Below, piece by piece: positions 9,737-18,175 of a stretch of 64,000 bases of DNA; position 1 is the first letter of the stretch; the number at the start of each line of letters is the position of its first letter. Made by a program: the position numbers and the translations under genes. Origin of the DNA: Ornithobacterium rhinotracheale (lineage in GTDB: Bacteria > Bacteroidota > Bacteroidia > Flavobacteriales > Weeksellaceae). The DNA lies in contig NZ_CP094846.1 of NCBI RefSeq assembly GCF_022832975.1, forward strand, positions 1,337,501 through 1,401,500, written 5' to 3'. The notes beneath the pieces were generated by a model that had not been told where the DNA came from, made no database searches, and worked only from the letters and a program-made list of their open reading frames with translations.

Positions 9737-11071
9737 TTATAATGATTTTTTGTCTTGATTAAAGAAATCAAATTGATCAAATGTGTCTTGTGAAACAGAA
9801 TGGTCAATCTTATTATGCAAATCTTCGAATATTTTTAAATCAAAATACTTAATCGCCGCAATTAAATGATCAAAAATATCGGATTGAATTTCTTCGTATT
9901 CACGCCAAATCGTGGTATTTGTAAAAGCATAGACCTCCACAGGAATCCCTTTTGAGGTGGGGGCTAATTGGCGCACCAATTGCGTTTTGGAATGATCGAT
10001 GCGGGGATGGTTGTCGAGATAGATTTCTACATATTTTCTAAAAAGCCCCAAATTGGTGAAATTTCGTCCATTAACAAGGAAGTTTTTATCGGCTTTATTT
10101 TCTTTATTATACTGATTGATTTCGTTTTGTCTTTCAATGATATAATCTTTAATTCCTTGTATCTTTAGGAATTTCTCTAATTCTTTTTCTGGGATAAAAC
10201 GCACCGTAGACTGGATAATGTTTATCGAGCGTTTAATCCTTCTACCGCCTGAATTTTCCATTCCGCGCCAGTTTTGAAACGAATTCTGAATCAATTTGTA
10301 GGTAGGAATCGTAGTAATCGTTTTGTCAAAATTCTGAACTTTTACGGTATTTAAATTAATTTCAATCACATCGCCATCGGCATTATATTCAGGCATTGTA
10401 ATCCAGTCACCAAGTCGCACCATATCATTGGTAGCCACCGTGATACTGGCAACAAATCCCATGATGGTGTCTTTGAAAATCAACAACAAAACCGCCGATG
10501 TTGCCCCTAAAACTCCTGCAAGCGTAGTGATGTCGTTGCCCGTGATAATCATATAGGAGAATACACATCCTATAAAAAGGAAAATGATATGGATCACTTG
10601 GCTCCAGCTCGACATAGGTTTGTATTTAAAGGCAGGGCGCTCGCGCAAAATATCGAAAAAGGATTTTATGATAGACATAATTATCCTGATGATGACAAAT
10701 ATGATGTAAACTTTTACAAGATTTGCCGCCATTTTGTGCAACGATTGGAAATCTCTAAAAACATACGGAATTGCATTGAGTGCAATTGGTACGGGGGCCA
10801 AAAGTGCTACATTGTGAGGAAAAGAATGTTTTCTTAAATATTTGAAAATAGGGAAGTTGGTTCTTTTTACCATCTGCTCCATAACTCCACGAAGGATAAA
10901 GCGCACGATGTATAGCACCACACAGACTATTATAAATAAAATTAAAGAAAGACTAAAAGCTACAGCATAACGATTAAATTCGTTCTGAAACCCTAATTCC
11001 ATTAAAGCTTTATGTAGCCAGTCATAAAAGTCATCAAATACAGAATTGCTATCGTTTGGAATTGGATTCAT
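9737..11071 (-). CDS. MscS-like mechanosensitive ion channel (YbdG-like)
   Basis: 444-aa inner-membrane channel. Five hydrophobic segments occupy about residues 20-195, the last (pore) segment reading LAGVLGATSAVLLLIFKDT. A beta domain follows with VRLGDWITMPEYNADGDV and IPTYKLIQNSFQNWRGM, the arrangement of the larger YbdG/MscM-type branch. It probably releases solutes upon hypo-osmotic shock. Its start codon directly follows the stop of the OstA-like gene upstream, so it is likely in the fur-ostA-mscS transcription unit. Confidence 0.9.
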   Translation of the reverse strand: MNPIPNDSNSVFDDFYDWLHKALMELGFQNEFNRYAVAFSLSLILFIIVCVVLYIVRFILRGVMEQMVKRTNFPIFKYLRKHSFPHNVALLAPVPIALNAIPYVFRDFQSLHKMAANLVKVYIIFVIIRIIMSIIKSFFDILRERPAFKYKPMSSWSQVIHIIFLFIGCVFSYMIITGNDITTLAGVLGATSAVLLLIFKDTIMGFVASITVATNDMVRLGDWITMPEYNADGDVIEINLNTVKVQNFDKTITTIPTYKLIQNSFQNWRGMENSGGRRIKRSINIIQSTVRFIPEKELEKFLKIQGIKDYIIERQNEINQYNKENKADKNFLVNGRNFTNLGLFRKYVEIYLDNHPRIDHSKTQLVRQLAPTSKGIPVEVYAFTNTTIWREYEEIQSDIFDHLIAAIKYFDLKIFEDLHNKIDHSVSQDTFDQFDFFNQDKKSL

Positions 11072-12712
11072 TTACTTTTTTTTATCGGGTAGGCTTTTAG
11101 GGGTTTCAGTTTTTTCGGATTCAGAAATTGTTGGAGGTTCTACCAACTTTTCATCTATCATAATATCTTGCCAGCGTTTAAAACGCTCTTTGCCACGCCA
11201 TAGGAATCCAGGAAGATATTGCTGATCTTCTGGCAATTCAGCAGGTGGGTAAAGTTTAGATTGTTGTCCAATTTTACACGAAATGATTTCCATTTTTCGG
11301 TCTTCGAAAGTAGCTTCAATGATTCCACAATCGGAGCGGTTGATGCCGAGCAATTCCTTCTGTTTCGTTTTCTTGTCTTCGTCTTCAAGAAATAGTGTAG
11401 ATTGCGCATTTCCAAAGGCTTGTACCCATTCAATTGAATCATTTCTAAACATGGCAGTCATGTTTTTAGATTTAATTTGGTTAAAATCTTTTGGACTTAG
11501 CGAATCTCTTTGTGCCATGGCAAAGGCATTGCCTTTTACTAATATAGAGTCTAATTGTTCGTATTTAGCATTGATGAAAACCAAAATAGTATCTCCTGTA
11601 ATTTGCTTGGCATCGCTCCACAAAATTGGATCGTTGAACATGCCAATATTCGAGTCTTTTTCAGAATACACAATAGAATCACTTTTTCCTTGCGCATTGG
11701 ATTTAAAGAATTTAGCTTTGTGATAAGCACGTACCAAGCTCATACTATCTCGTTTGGTAGCCAGCAGGGTATCGGCGTGAAGGTACAAGCTATCTTTTTC
11801 AAAAGCGCGCACTGCCAAAGCATTTTTAGTCACAAAAGCAGAATCCAATTCTTTGTAGAATTTAGCCACTTCACCTTTAATGTATCTTCGCTCTTCAGGG
11901 TCGTCAAGAAAAACATCGCCTTTTCCTTCGCCTTGCCCCGTCAATTGATTGTAGTATAAATCATCTGCCGTAATGGATTTTCCATCGCTGTATACCGATG
12001 ATCTTTCTTCCAAAAAAGCTTCCTTTTTATTTAAATAATATTTGCCGCGTGTGGTTTTAATGTATTGCGAACTATTTTTCTTACTTTGAATAGTTGTTTT
12101 GCCCAAAAATCGCACAAAACCCTCGTTGCTGTTGTATTCTACATTATCGCTATCGATGTAGTAATCCTCGTTGTTGATGATTACATTGCCGCCAAAAGTA
12201 TTGGTCTTAGTTGCCACATCATACACCCCAGATTGGCTCGTGATGGTGCTTTCTTTGCTCACAATGGTTCCGCCTGTGTTGTAAAAAGCCTTATTACTTT
12301 TTCGGTCGTATTCCAAGCGATCGGTATAGAGCGTTTGCTTGTCATCGCGTAGCACTACATGTTTTTCGGCAATGGCAATTTCGGTGTTTCCGTTGTATTC
12401 TACATAGCCCGCTGTGATGTCGTATTTTTCGTTTTGCATTTCTACATTAGAAAATGCTTCAAAATAATTTTCTTGTTGGTAAAATACAGCGCTGTCAGCT
12501 TTGAGTGTGGCGCCTTTATGTTTAAAAATTACATGGCCAGAAAATAATAAATTCCCGTTGTATTTTTCGGGAACTCTTTCAATTTTATCAGCATTTACAA
12601 GCTTTATCATTTCTTTTTTGCTTGTTTTCTTTTGGGCTAAAACAAGCGAACTAAACAATAAAACTAAAAATAGGCTAAAAATGTATTTTTTATTTTGGAT
12701 TGCGTTTGCCAT
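11072..12712 (-). CDS. OstA-like (LptA/LptD N-terminal domain) envelope protein
   Basis: 546-aa exported protein: signal peptide ending [10 protein letters not shown], then repeated beta segments of the OstA/LptA jelly-roll type ([30 protein letters not shown]-, [18 protein letters not shown]). Such Bacteroidota proteins are thought to take part in LPS transport to the outer membrane. I placed the start at the ATG at 12712, where the signal peptide begins; an upstream in-frame codon at 12736 adds a basic stretch. The start overlaps the 3' end of the Fur-family gene by 23 bp, and the stop abuts mscS. The C-terminus is basic and low in complexity. Confidence 0.82.
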   Translation of the reverse strand: MANAIQNKKYIFSLFLVLLFSSLVLAQKKTSKKEMIKLVNADKIERVPEKYNGNLLFSGHVIFKHKGATLKADSAVFYQQENYFEAFSNVEMQNEKYDITAGYVEYNGNTEIAIAEKHVVLRDDKQTLYTDRLEYDRKSNKAFYNTGGTIVSKESTITSQSGVYDVATKTNTFGGNVIINNEDYYIDSDNVEYNSNEGFVRFLGKTTIQSKKNSSQYIKTTRGKYYLNKKEAFLEERSSVYSDGKSITADDLYYNQLTGQGEGKGDVFLDDPEERRYIKGEVAKFYKELDSAFVTKNALAVRAFEKDSLYLHADTLLATKRDSMSLVRAYHKAKFFKSNAQGKSDSIVYSEKDSNIGMFNDPILWSDAKQITGDTILVFINAKYEQLDSILVKGNAFAMAQRDSLSPKDFNQIKSKNMTAMFRNDSIEWVQAFGNAQSTLFLEDEDKKTKQKELLGINRSDCGIIEATFEDRKMEIISCKIGQQSKLYPPAELPEDQQYLPGFLWRGKERFKRWQDIMIDEKLVEPPTISESEKTETPKSLPDKKK

Positions 12713-13145
12713 AAAAGTAAAGCGAATGCGTTTCAATAGTTATATCAAAAACTTCTTCTATTGTATTTTTAATTGATTGAATTCTCGGGTCGCAAAATTC
12801 TAAAACTTCACCCGTGTCGGTGAGCAAAACATGGTCGTGCTGCTTGTCGAAATAGCATTTTTCGTAGCGCGCTTGCAAAGAATCACCAAAAAGATGTTTT
12901 CTCACAAGTTTAGCATCCATCAAAAGCTCAATAGTATTGTACAAGGTTGCACGGCTTACGCGGCATTTTTTTTCTTTCATTTTCATATAGAGCTCATCGA
13001 TGTCAAAATGCTCTTCTGTACTATAAATTTCCTCTAAAATAGCATAGCGTTCAGGTGTTTTACGATGTTTGTGCTCATCTAGAAAATGTGTAAGTACTTC
13101 TTTTACAATATCTATTTCTGATTTTTGTGGCGTATTTTCTTCCAT
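12690..13145 (-). CDS. Fur family transcriptional regulator lacking the CxxC zinc motif
   Basis: 151-aa metal-dependent or redox-responsive repressor. Winged helix at residues 15-85 with [14 protein letters not shown] and [14 protein letters not shown]; dimerisation domain follows with the metal-site motif KQHDHVLL (about 101-108). Canonical Fur then has CxxCG, but here the stretch is [10 protein letters not shown], so the structural zinc Cys pair is absent. C97 and C118 are the only cysteines in this half. Which metal or signal it senses is open (Fur, PerR or Zur type). It starts the fur-ostA-mscS run, which suggests possible autoregulation of envelope genes. Confidence 0.88.
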   Translation of the reverse strand: MEENTPQKSEIDIVKEVLTHFLDEHKHRKTPERYAILEEIYSTEEHFDIDELYMKMKEKKCRVSRATLYNTIELLMDAKLVRKHLFGDSLQARYEKCYFDKQHDHVLLTDTGEVLEFCDPRIQSIKNTIEEVFDITIETHSLYFYGKRNPK

Positions 13146-13194
13146 GTTCTAAAATTCTAATGACTCTGAAAAAACAAAAATATAAAAATTAAAA

Positions 13195-15396
13195 TTAATC
13201 TTGGCTTCTTTTTACTTTATTTACACCTTCAATTTTTCTAATTTCGGCTAAAATGGTTTCTAATTGATTTTTATGTGAAATTACAATTTCGATTTCACCA
13301 ATCATCATTCCCCCATCAGAGCGCACATTTACACTTTTCATCTCTACATTATTATTTTTAGAGAGGCATTTAGTGATATCGTTCAGCATACCATGGCGAT
13401 CGATTCCTTGTACTTTGATCGAGGTTTTGTATTCACGGCGGGAGGAATCAATCCATTTAGCCTCAAGTACACGATAGGAATAATTAGCACGAAGCTCTAT
13501 GGCATTGGGGCAAGTTTTTTTATGCACTTTGATTCCTCGATTTACGGTGATAAATCCAAAAACATCATCGCCTGGAATAGGGGCACAACAATTGGCTATT
13601 GTGTAGTCTAGTTTCTTTTCTTCGTCTCCAAACACCACTTGGTCTAGATGCTGTGGGGCGGTGATGACCTTTTTGTTACCACTACGAGTTTTGAATCGGT
13701 TTAGGAAACTAGCTACACCCGTTTTTTTGTCGGCAAAGCGTTTTAAATCTTGGTTGGTAATCACGCCATTTTGCACATGGAAAAATAAATCTTGCGAATT
13801 TCTTTCGTTAAAGAATGCTTGTAATTCATTTACCATACTTTCGTCAAGCGTTAAACGAAGGTGGCGCAGTTTTCTTTCCAAAATTTCACGACCTTCTTCT
13901 GATTTTTCTCGGCGTTCAGCGTTGAGCGAAGCCTTGATTTTGGTACGCGCACGCCCTGTTTTTACATAATCGAGCCAATCGGCTTTGGGGCGTTGATTTT
14001 GTGAGGCGATAATTTCAATTTGGTCGCCGTTGTTTAGTTCATAACTTAACGGACAAAGTTTTCCATTGACTTTGGCTCCCAGACAGCGGTCGCCCACCTT
14101 GGTGTGGATGGCGTAGGCAAAATCAATAGGGCAAGAACCTTTAGGCAAAGACATTACTTCACCTTTTGGTGTAAAGACAAAAATATCTTTGGTATAGAGA
14201 TTTAGTCTAAAATTATCGATAAATTCCGAAGTATTGCTATTTCGCTGATTTTCTATCACTTCGCGCACTTGAGCAATCCATTCTTCTACCTTGGAATCCT
14301 CGAGTTTATAATTTTCCTTGTATTTGTAGTGTGCCGCAATCCCTTTTTCGGCGATTTCGTCCATTCGTTCTGAGCGGATTTGCACTTCAACCCACTTTCC
14401 ACCTGGTCCCATTACGGTGATATGCAGCGACTCGTAGCCCGTAGATTTAGGCAGCGTAATCCAGTCCCGCAAGCGGGCGGGATTGGGCTTATAAATGGCG
14501 GTAATCAATGAATAAATCTTCCAAGCGATGAATTTCTCGTTCTTAAGGTCGGATTTATAAATAATGCGAATGGCAAATTTATCAAAAATCTCCTCAAAAG
14601 CCACATTTTGGCTTTTCATCTTTTTGTTGATGGAGAAAATGGATTTGGCGCGCCCCTTAATTTCATAATTTAAGCCCTCTTCGTCTAATTTTTCTGAAAT
14701 TACATTTTTGAAATCTTCAACATATTTATTTCGATCTTCTTCTTCGGCCTTTAATTTATTCGCAATTTCAAAATATTCTTCTGGTTTAGTGTATTTTAAG
14801 CTTAAATCTTCCAGCTCACTTTTGATATTGTAGAGCCCCATGCGGTGGGCGAGAGGCGCGTAGATGAAAATCGTTTCCGATGCTATTTTCATCTGCTTGC
14901 TCGGTGGCATGGATTCGAGTGTGCGCATATTATGCAAGCGGTCGGCAATTTTGATTAAAATCACCCGCACATCCTCGGAAAGTGTAAGCAATAGTTTCCT
15001 GAAATTCTCTGACTGAATAGATAAATCTTGGTCGTTTAGTACCGAAATTTTAGTGAGTCCATCAATGATTTTGGCAAATTTAGCCCCAAAAAGTTTTTCG
15101 ATGTCTTGCAAAGTATAATCGGTATCTTCTACCACATCGTGCATGAGCGCGCAACTGATGCTAGTAGCCCCAAGCCCAATTTCATCAGCCACGATTTGTG
15201 CTACGGCAATCGGATGGAATATATAGGGCTCACCACTTTTGCGTCGCTGGTTCTTGTGCGTATCCATGGCAAGGTCAAATGCCTTGCGTATGATTAATTT
15301 ATCCTCGTCAGATAAATGGCGATATGTATTTTTTAGCATATCTTTGTATCGCAAGGCGATTTCTTGAATTTCGGCTTGTTCTTGTTCCGGAGTCAT
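13195..15396 (-). CDS. Bifunctional (p)ppGpp synthetase/hydrolase (RelA/SpoT, Rsh)
   Basis: 733-aa stringent-response enzyme. Domains in order: HD hydrolase (residues 45-200; FHPIAVAQIV and ALMHDVVEDTD give the metal-binding His-Asp), synthetase (about 235-360; RLRDWITLPKSTGYESLH), TGS (about 395-460; FVFTPKGEVMSLPKGSCPIDFAYAIH), a helical and zinc-finger-like linker (NCCAPIPGDDVFGF) and a C-terminal ACT domain. An intact HD box and the RxRD form of the synthetase loop fit a bifunctional enzyme, like most single-copy Rsh proteins in this phylum. It is divergent from the outer-membrane barrel gene across 50 bp. Confidence 0.95.
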   Translation of the reverse strand: MTPEQEQAEIQEIALRYKDMLKNTYRHLSDEDKLIIRKAFDLAMDTHKNQRRKSGEPYIFHPIAVAQIVADEIGLGATSISCALMHDVVEDTDYTLQDIEKLFGAKFAKIIDGLTKISVLNDQDLSIQSENFRKLLLTLSEDVRVILIKIADRLHNMRTLESMPPSKQMKIASETIFIYAPLAHRMGLYNIKSELEDLSLKYTKPEEYFEIANKLKAEEEDRNKYVEDFKNVISEKLDEEGLNYEIKGRAKSIFSINKKMKSQNVAFEEIFDKFAIRIIYKSDLKNEKFIAWKIYSLITAIYKPNPARLRDWITLPKSTGYESLHITVMGPGGKWVEVQIRSERMDEIAEKGIAAHYKYKENYKLEDSKVEEWIAQVREVIENQRNSNTSEFIDNFRLNLYTKDIFVFTPKGEVMSLPKGSCPIDFAYAIHTKVGDRCLGAKVNGKLCPLSYELNNGDQIEIIASQNQRPKADWLDYVKTGRARTKIKASLNAERREKSEEGREILERKLRHLRLTLDESMVNELQAFFNERNSQDLFFHVQNGVITNQDLKRFADKKTGVASFLNRFKTRSGNKKVITAPQHLDQVVFGDEEKKLDYTIANCCAPIPGDDVFGFITVNRGIKVHKKTCPNAIELRANYSYRVLEAKWIDSSRREYKTSIKVQGIDRHGMLNDITKCLSKNNNVEMKSVNVRSDGGMMIGEIEIVISHKNQLETILAEIRKIEGVNKVKRSQD

Positions 15397-15446
15397 TTAA
15401 ATTTCTTACTTTTGGGGCATTCAAATTTAATTGAAAAATTTTAATT

Positions 15447-15980
15447 ATGAAAAATATTTTATTTACAGTAGCTCTTGCACTTGGAATGGTGACAGGTTAC
15501 GCTCAGCTAAACACTTATGGACAATATGGCCAAAACAATCAGCCAAATCGCTGGAGATTGGGTATGGGTGCTGGTCTTAGTTTTGGAAATCATAGCTATG
15601 TAGGGGTGGCAATTGCGCCTTCGCTTGGATATGATTTAGGCAATGGGCTAGAGGCTGGGGCTACCTTGGGGTATCAATACAACAAAAATGATTTTTACAA
15701 AAGTAACCTATTTTCAATGGGACCTTACTTAAATTATATGTTTATTCCGCAATTTTTCGGACGAGTACATTACGAATATTTTACAGGAAACCAAACCAAT
15801 AAAAGAAATGATTTTAAGCGAGACATCGATGAATCTGCATTGTGGATAGGGGGTGGATACCAAAGTAGAGGGCGTGTTTCGTTTAGAGCGGGAGTGATGT
15901 ACAATGTATTGTACAAAGAAAATGAAAGTATTTTCTCTTCTGCCGTAAGACCATTTGCTGGGGTAGTTTTATCTATGTAA
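15447..15980 (+). CDS. Outer-membrane beta-barrel protein
   Basis: 177 aa with a cleavable signal peptide (residues 1-20, ending VTGYAQ) followed by eight or so alternating amphipathic strands rich in Gly and Tyr (LGMGAGLSFGNHSYVGVAI, LGYDLGNGLEAGATLGYQY) and a terminal Met. It fits the small OmpW/OmpA-barrel-like class with no further domain. A TACTTTTG box at 15407-15414 with a TTG at 15382-15384 makes a plausible promoter inside the short divergent gap with rsh. Function unknown. Confidence 0.8.
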   Translation: MKNILFTVALALGMVTGYAQLNTYGQYGQNNQPNRWRLGMGAGLSFGNHSYVGVAIAPSLGYDLGNGLEAGATLGYQYNKNDFYKSNLFSMGPYLNYMFIPQFFGRVHYEYFTGNQTNKRNDFKRDIDESALWIGGGYQSRGRVSFRAGVMYNVLYKENESIFSSAVRPFAGVVLSM

Positions 15981-16017
15981 TCAATTAAAAAAAACTTTTT
16001 ATTTTAAAAACATTTGA

Positions 16018-16983
16018 ATGGATTTTAATTTAATTGTATGGATTTGCTTGTTTATTTTTATAGCAGGTCTATTAGCTTTTGATCTTTTGGTATTACACAA
16101 AAACGAAGATATTTCGCACAAGAAAACCGCTATAGAAACCCTTTTCTGGATTGCGATAGCCATGGGATTCTCGGGCGTACTTTATTTAATTTACAAAAAC
16201 GATTTGGTGCACAATCCCACGCATTTGACGCCGTATCGGGCAGCGGTAAAGTACATCACGGGATATTTGATTGAGCTTTCTTTAAGTGTAGATAACTTAT
16301 TTGTGATTGCGATGATCTTTACATCGTATAAAATTCCTTTAAAGTACCAGCACAAGGCACTTTTTTGGGGAATCATCGGGGCGATTGTCTTTCGCGGAAT
16401 TATGATTGCCGTGGGAGTAGTTTTATTTAACAAAGTAAGCTGGATTGTCTATGTATTCGGTGTATTTCTACTATTCACCGCGGTGAAAATGTTGTGGGAA
16501 GAAATCAATAATAATGAGGAAATAGAAGAAGAAACTTCTGCTCTAGATAGATTTATGCATAAGCATTTAAAAATGAGCCAAAATCTTGACGGAAATAAAT
16601 TTTTCACCATAGAAAATGGTGTAAAAGTAGCCACACCATTGTTTGGAGCCTTGGTGATTATTGAGCTTACTGATTTGCTTTTTGCCGTGGATAGCATTCC
16701 CGCGATTTTAGCCATTTCGCAGGATTCTTTGATTGTGTTCTGTGCTACGATCTTTGCCACATTAGGTTTGCGTTCTATGTACTTTTTCTTAGCCAATATG
16801 CTTGAAAGGTTTAAATACTTAAAATATAGTGTAATCGTAATTTTGTTCTACATTGGTGTCAAAATGCTACTCATTCACCATATCGAAATCCCTGAATGGT
16901 TTTCGTTGAGCGTGATTTTTGTGAGCATATTGGTGGGAATTATCGTATCTCTTAAAGCAGAAAAAAATGCAACAAAAGTTTAA
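16018..16983 (+). CDS. TerC family integral membrane protein
   Basis: 321 aa, about nine membrane helices. Key family features are visible: VLHKNEDISHKKTAIETLFWI near the start, ELSLSVDNLFVIAMIF (acidic residues in helix 3) and ELTDLLFAVDSIPAILAISQD in helix 6, the motifs shared by TerC and Alx. Members export Mn2+ or confer tellurite resistance; here metal export is the likelier role but is inferred. Its last 17 bases overlap the folA start, so terC, folA and the azurin gene form one overlapping unit. Confidence 0.92.
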   Translation: MDFNLIVWICLFIFIAGLLAFDLLVLHKNEDISHKKTAIETLFWIAIAMGFSGVLYLIYKNDLVHNPTHLTPYRAAVKYITGYLIELSLSVDNLFVIAMIFTSYKIPLKYQHKALFWGIIGAIVFRGIMIAVGVVLFNKVSWIVYVFGVFLLFTAVKMLWEEINNNEEIEEETSALDRFMHKHLKMSQNLDGNKFFTIENGVKVATPLFGALVIIELTDLLFAVDSIPAILAISQDSLIVFCATIFATLGLRSMYFFLANMLERFKYLKYSVIVILFYIGVKMLLIHHIEIPEWFSLSVIFVSILVGIIVSLKAEKNATKV

Positions 16984-17467
16984 ACTCATCAGTGTAGTAG
17001 CCGTGGCAGAAAACAATGTGATTGGCAAAGACGGCGGGCTCATTTGGCATATCCCAGAAGATTTAAAACACTTCAAAAAAACAACCATGGGACACCCCAT
17101 GATTATGGGGCGAAAAACCTTTGAATCTTTTTCAAAACCTTTGCCCAATCGTGTGCACATTGTGCTTTCCCGCGACCCAAAGCCCAATACTGAACAAGTA
17201 ATTTGGGTTGATGGTTTGAAGGAAGCTATTGCAACTGCAAAAAGTTTGGACACAGAAAAAGCCTATGTAATCGGTGGTGGCAATATTTATCGCCAAACCA
17301 TGGATTTAATCGACGAAATAGAAATCACTAGAATTCATGAAACTTATGAAGGAGATACGCATTTTCCAGCCATTGATGCCACTCAATTTGAACGAATAAA
17401 AGCTAAAGATTTAACAACGGAAAAAGGTATAAAACTAACTTTTGAAACTTATAAAAAAATAATATGA
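16967..17467 (+). CDS. folA: Dihydrofolate reductase
   Basis: Reduces dihydrofolate with NADPH for one-carbon metabolism. The 166-aa protein shows the standard motifs: AVAENNVIGKDGGLIWHIPEDL (Met20 loop region and catalytic Asp/Glu position), MIMGRKTFES (NADPH binding) and AYVIGGGNIYR, ending with an ITRI...EGDTHFP strand. It overlaps terC by 17 bp and its TGA overlaps the azurin ATG by 4 bp, so translation is probably coupled. No thymidylate synthase lies beside it in this window. Confidence 0.95.
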   Translation: MQQKFKLISVVAVAENNVIGKDGGLIWHIPEDLKHFKKTTMGHPMIMGRKTFESFSKPLPNRVHIVLSRDPKPNTEQVIWVDGLKEAIATAKSLDTEKAYVIGGGNIYRQTMDLIDEIEITRIHETYEGDTHFPAIDATQFERIKAKDLTTEKGIKLTFETYKKII

Positions 17468-17970
17468 AAAAGATAATTTTAATGTTAAGCGCAGCGGCTG
17501 TAATGTTCAGCTGTAGCAAAGAAAAAAGCTGCTGTACCGAAAAAGCAACAGAAAACAACGCACCAGCGATTGAAGCAGCTGCTCCAGAAGCCAAAGATAA
17601 TCAACTTAGTATCGAGGCAACAGATCAAATGAAGTTTAACAAAACCACATTGAAAGCCAAAGCTGGAGAGCCAATTACACTCACTTTAAAACATGTGGGC
17701 GAGCAAAGCAAAGAAACCATGGGACACAACTTTGTATTGCTTAAAAAAGGAACCGATGTAGATGCCTTCGGGCAAGCTGCTACCCAAGCAAAGGACACCG
17801 ATTTTATTCCGCAAGAAATGAAAGATGATGTAATTGCACACACACGCATTTTGGGCGGCGGCGAAGAAGACACCATTGAAATCCCCGCGTTGGACAAAGG
17901 CGAGTATGATTTCATTTGTTCATTCCCAGGGCACTATGTGATGATGCATGGTAAGCTAATTGTAGAATAA
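17464..17970 (+). CDS. Azurin-like copper lipoprotein
   Basis: Type-1 blue-copper electron carrier of 168 aa, predicted to be lipid-anchored. The signal peptide ends in a lipobox (VMFSC, residues 13-17). A Cys/Glu/Ala-rich spacer runs to about residue 45, then the azurin fold: NQLSIEATDQMKFN, the first ligand loop MGHNFVL, and CSFPGHYVMMHG, which gives the Cys, His and Met ligands in the canonical Cys-x4-His-x3-Met spacing. Partner redox proteins are not in the window. It ends the terC-folA-azurin unit and is followed by a terminator. Confidence 0.92.
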   Translation: MKKIILMLSAAAVMFSCSKEKSCCTEKATENNAPAIEAAAPEAKDNQLSIEATDQMKFNKTTLKAKAGEPITLTLKHVGEQSKETMGHNFVLLKKGTDVDAFGQAATQAKDTDFIPQEMKDDVIAHTRILGGGEEDTIEIPALDKGEYDFICSFPGHYVMMHGKLIVE

Positions 17971-17991
17971 AATTCTCAAAACAATAATTAT

Positions 17992-18020
17992 AAAGGAAGC
18001 AAAAAAAGCTTCCTTTTTTT
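17992..18020 (+). terminator. Intrinsic terminator after the azurin gene
   Basis: Stem AAAGGAAGC (17992-18000) and GCTTCCTTT (18008-18016), a 7-A loop, and Ts through 18020. It ends the terC-folA-azurin transcript. Confidence 0.85.
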
Positions 18021-18175
18021 GTTTGTAAAAAATCGGAATTTGGCATATTTTTTATTTTAAATAAAATTCCGAACCTTATTTCGTTTTTACTCGTTGTGAA
18101 ACAATAAATTTTAAATCCAGAGTAAAAAAAGCAGGAAAAATCATTTTCACGACATTTTGTGGCATTTCAATCGTG

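Noticed and set aside
12359-12776. Plus-strand frames opposite OstA-like and fur
   Set aside because: They are antisense to well-supported genes and have no recognisable domains.
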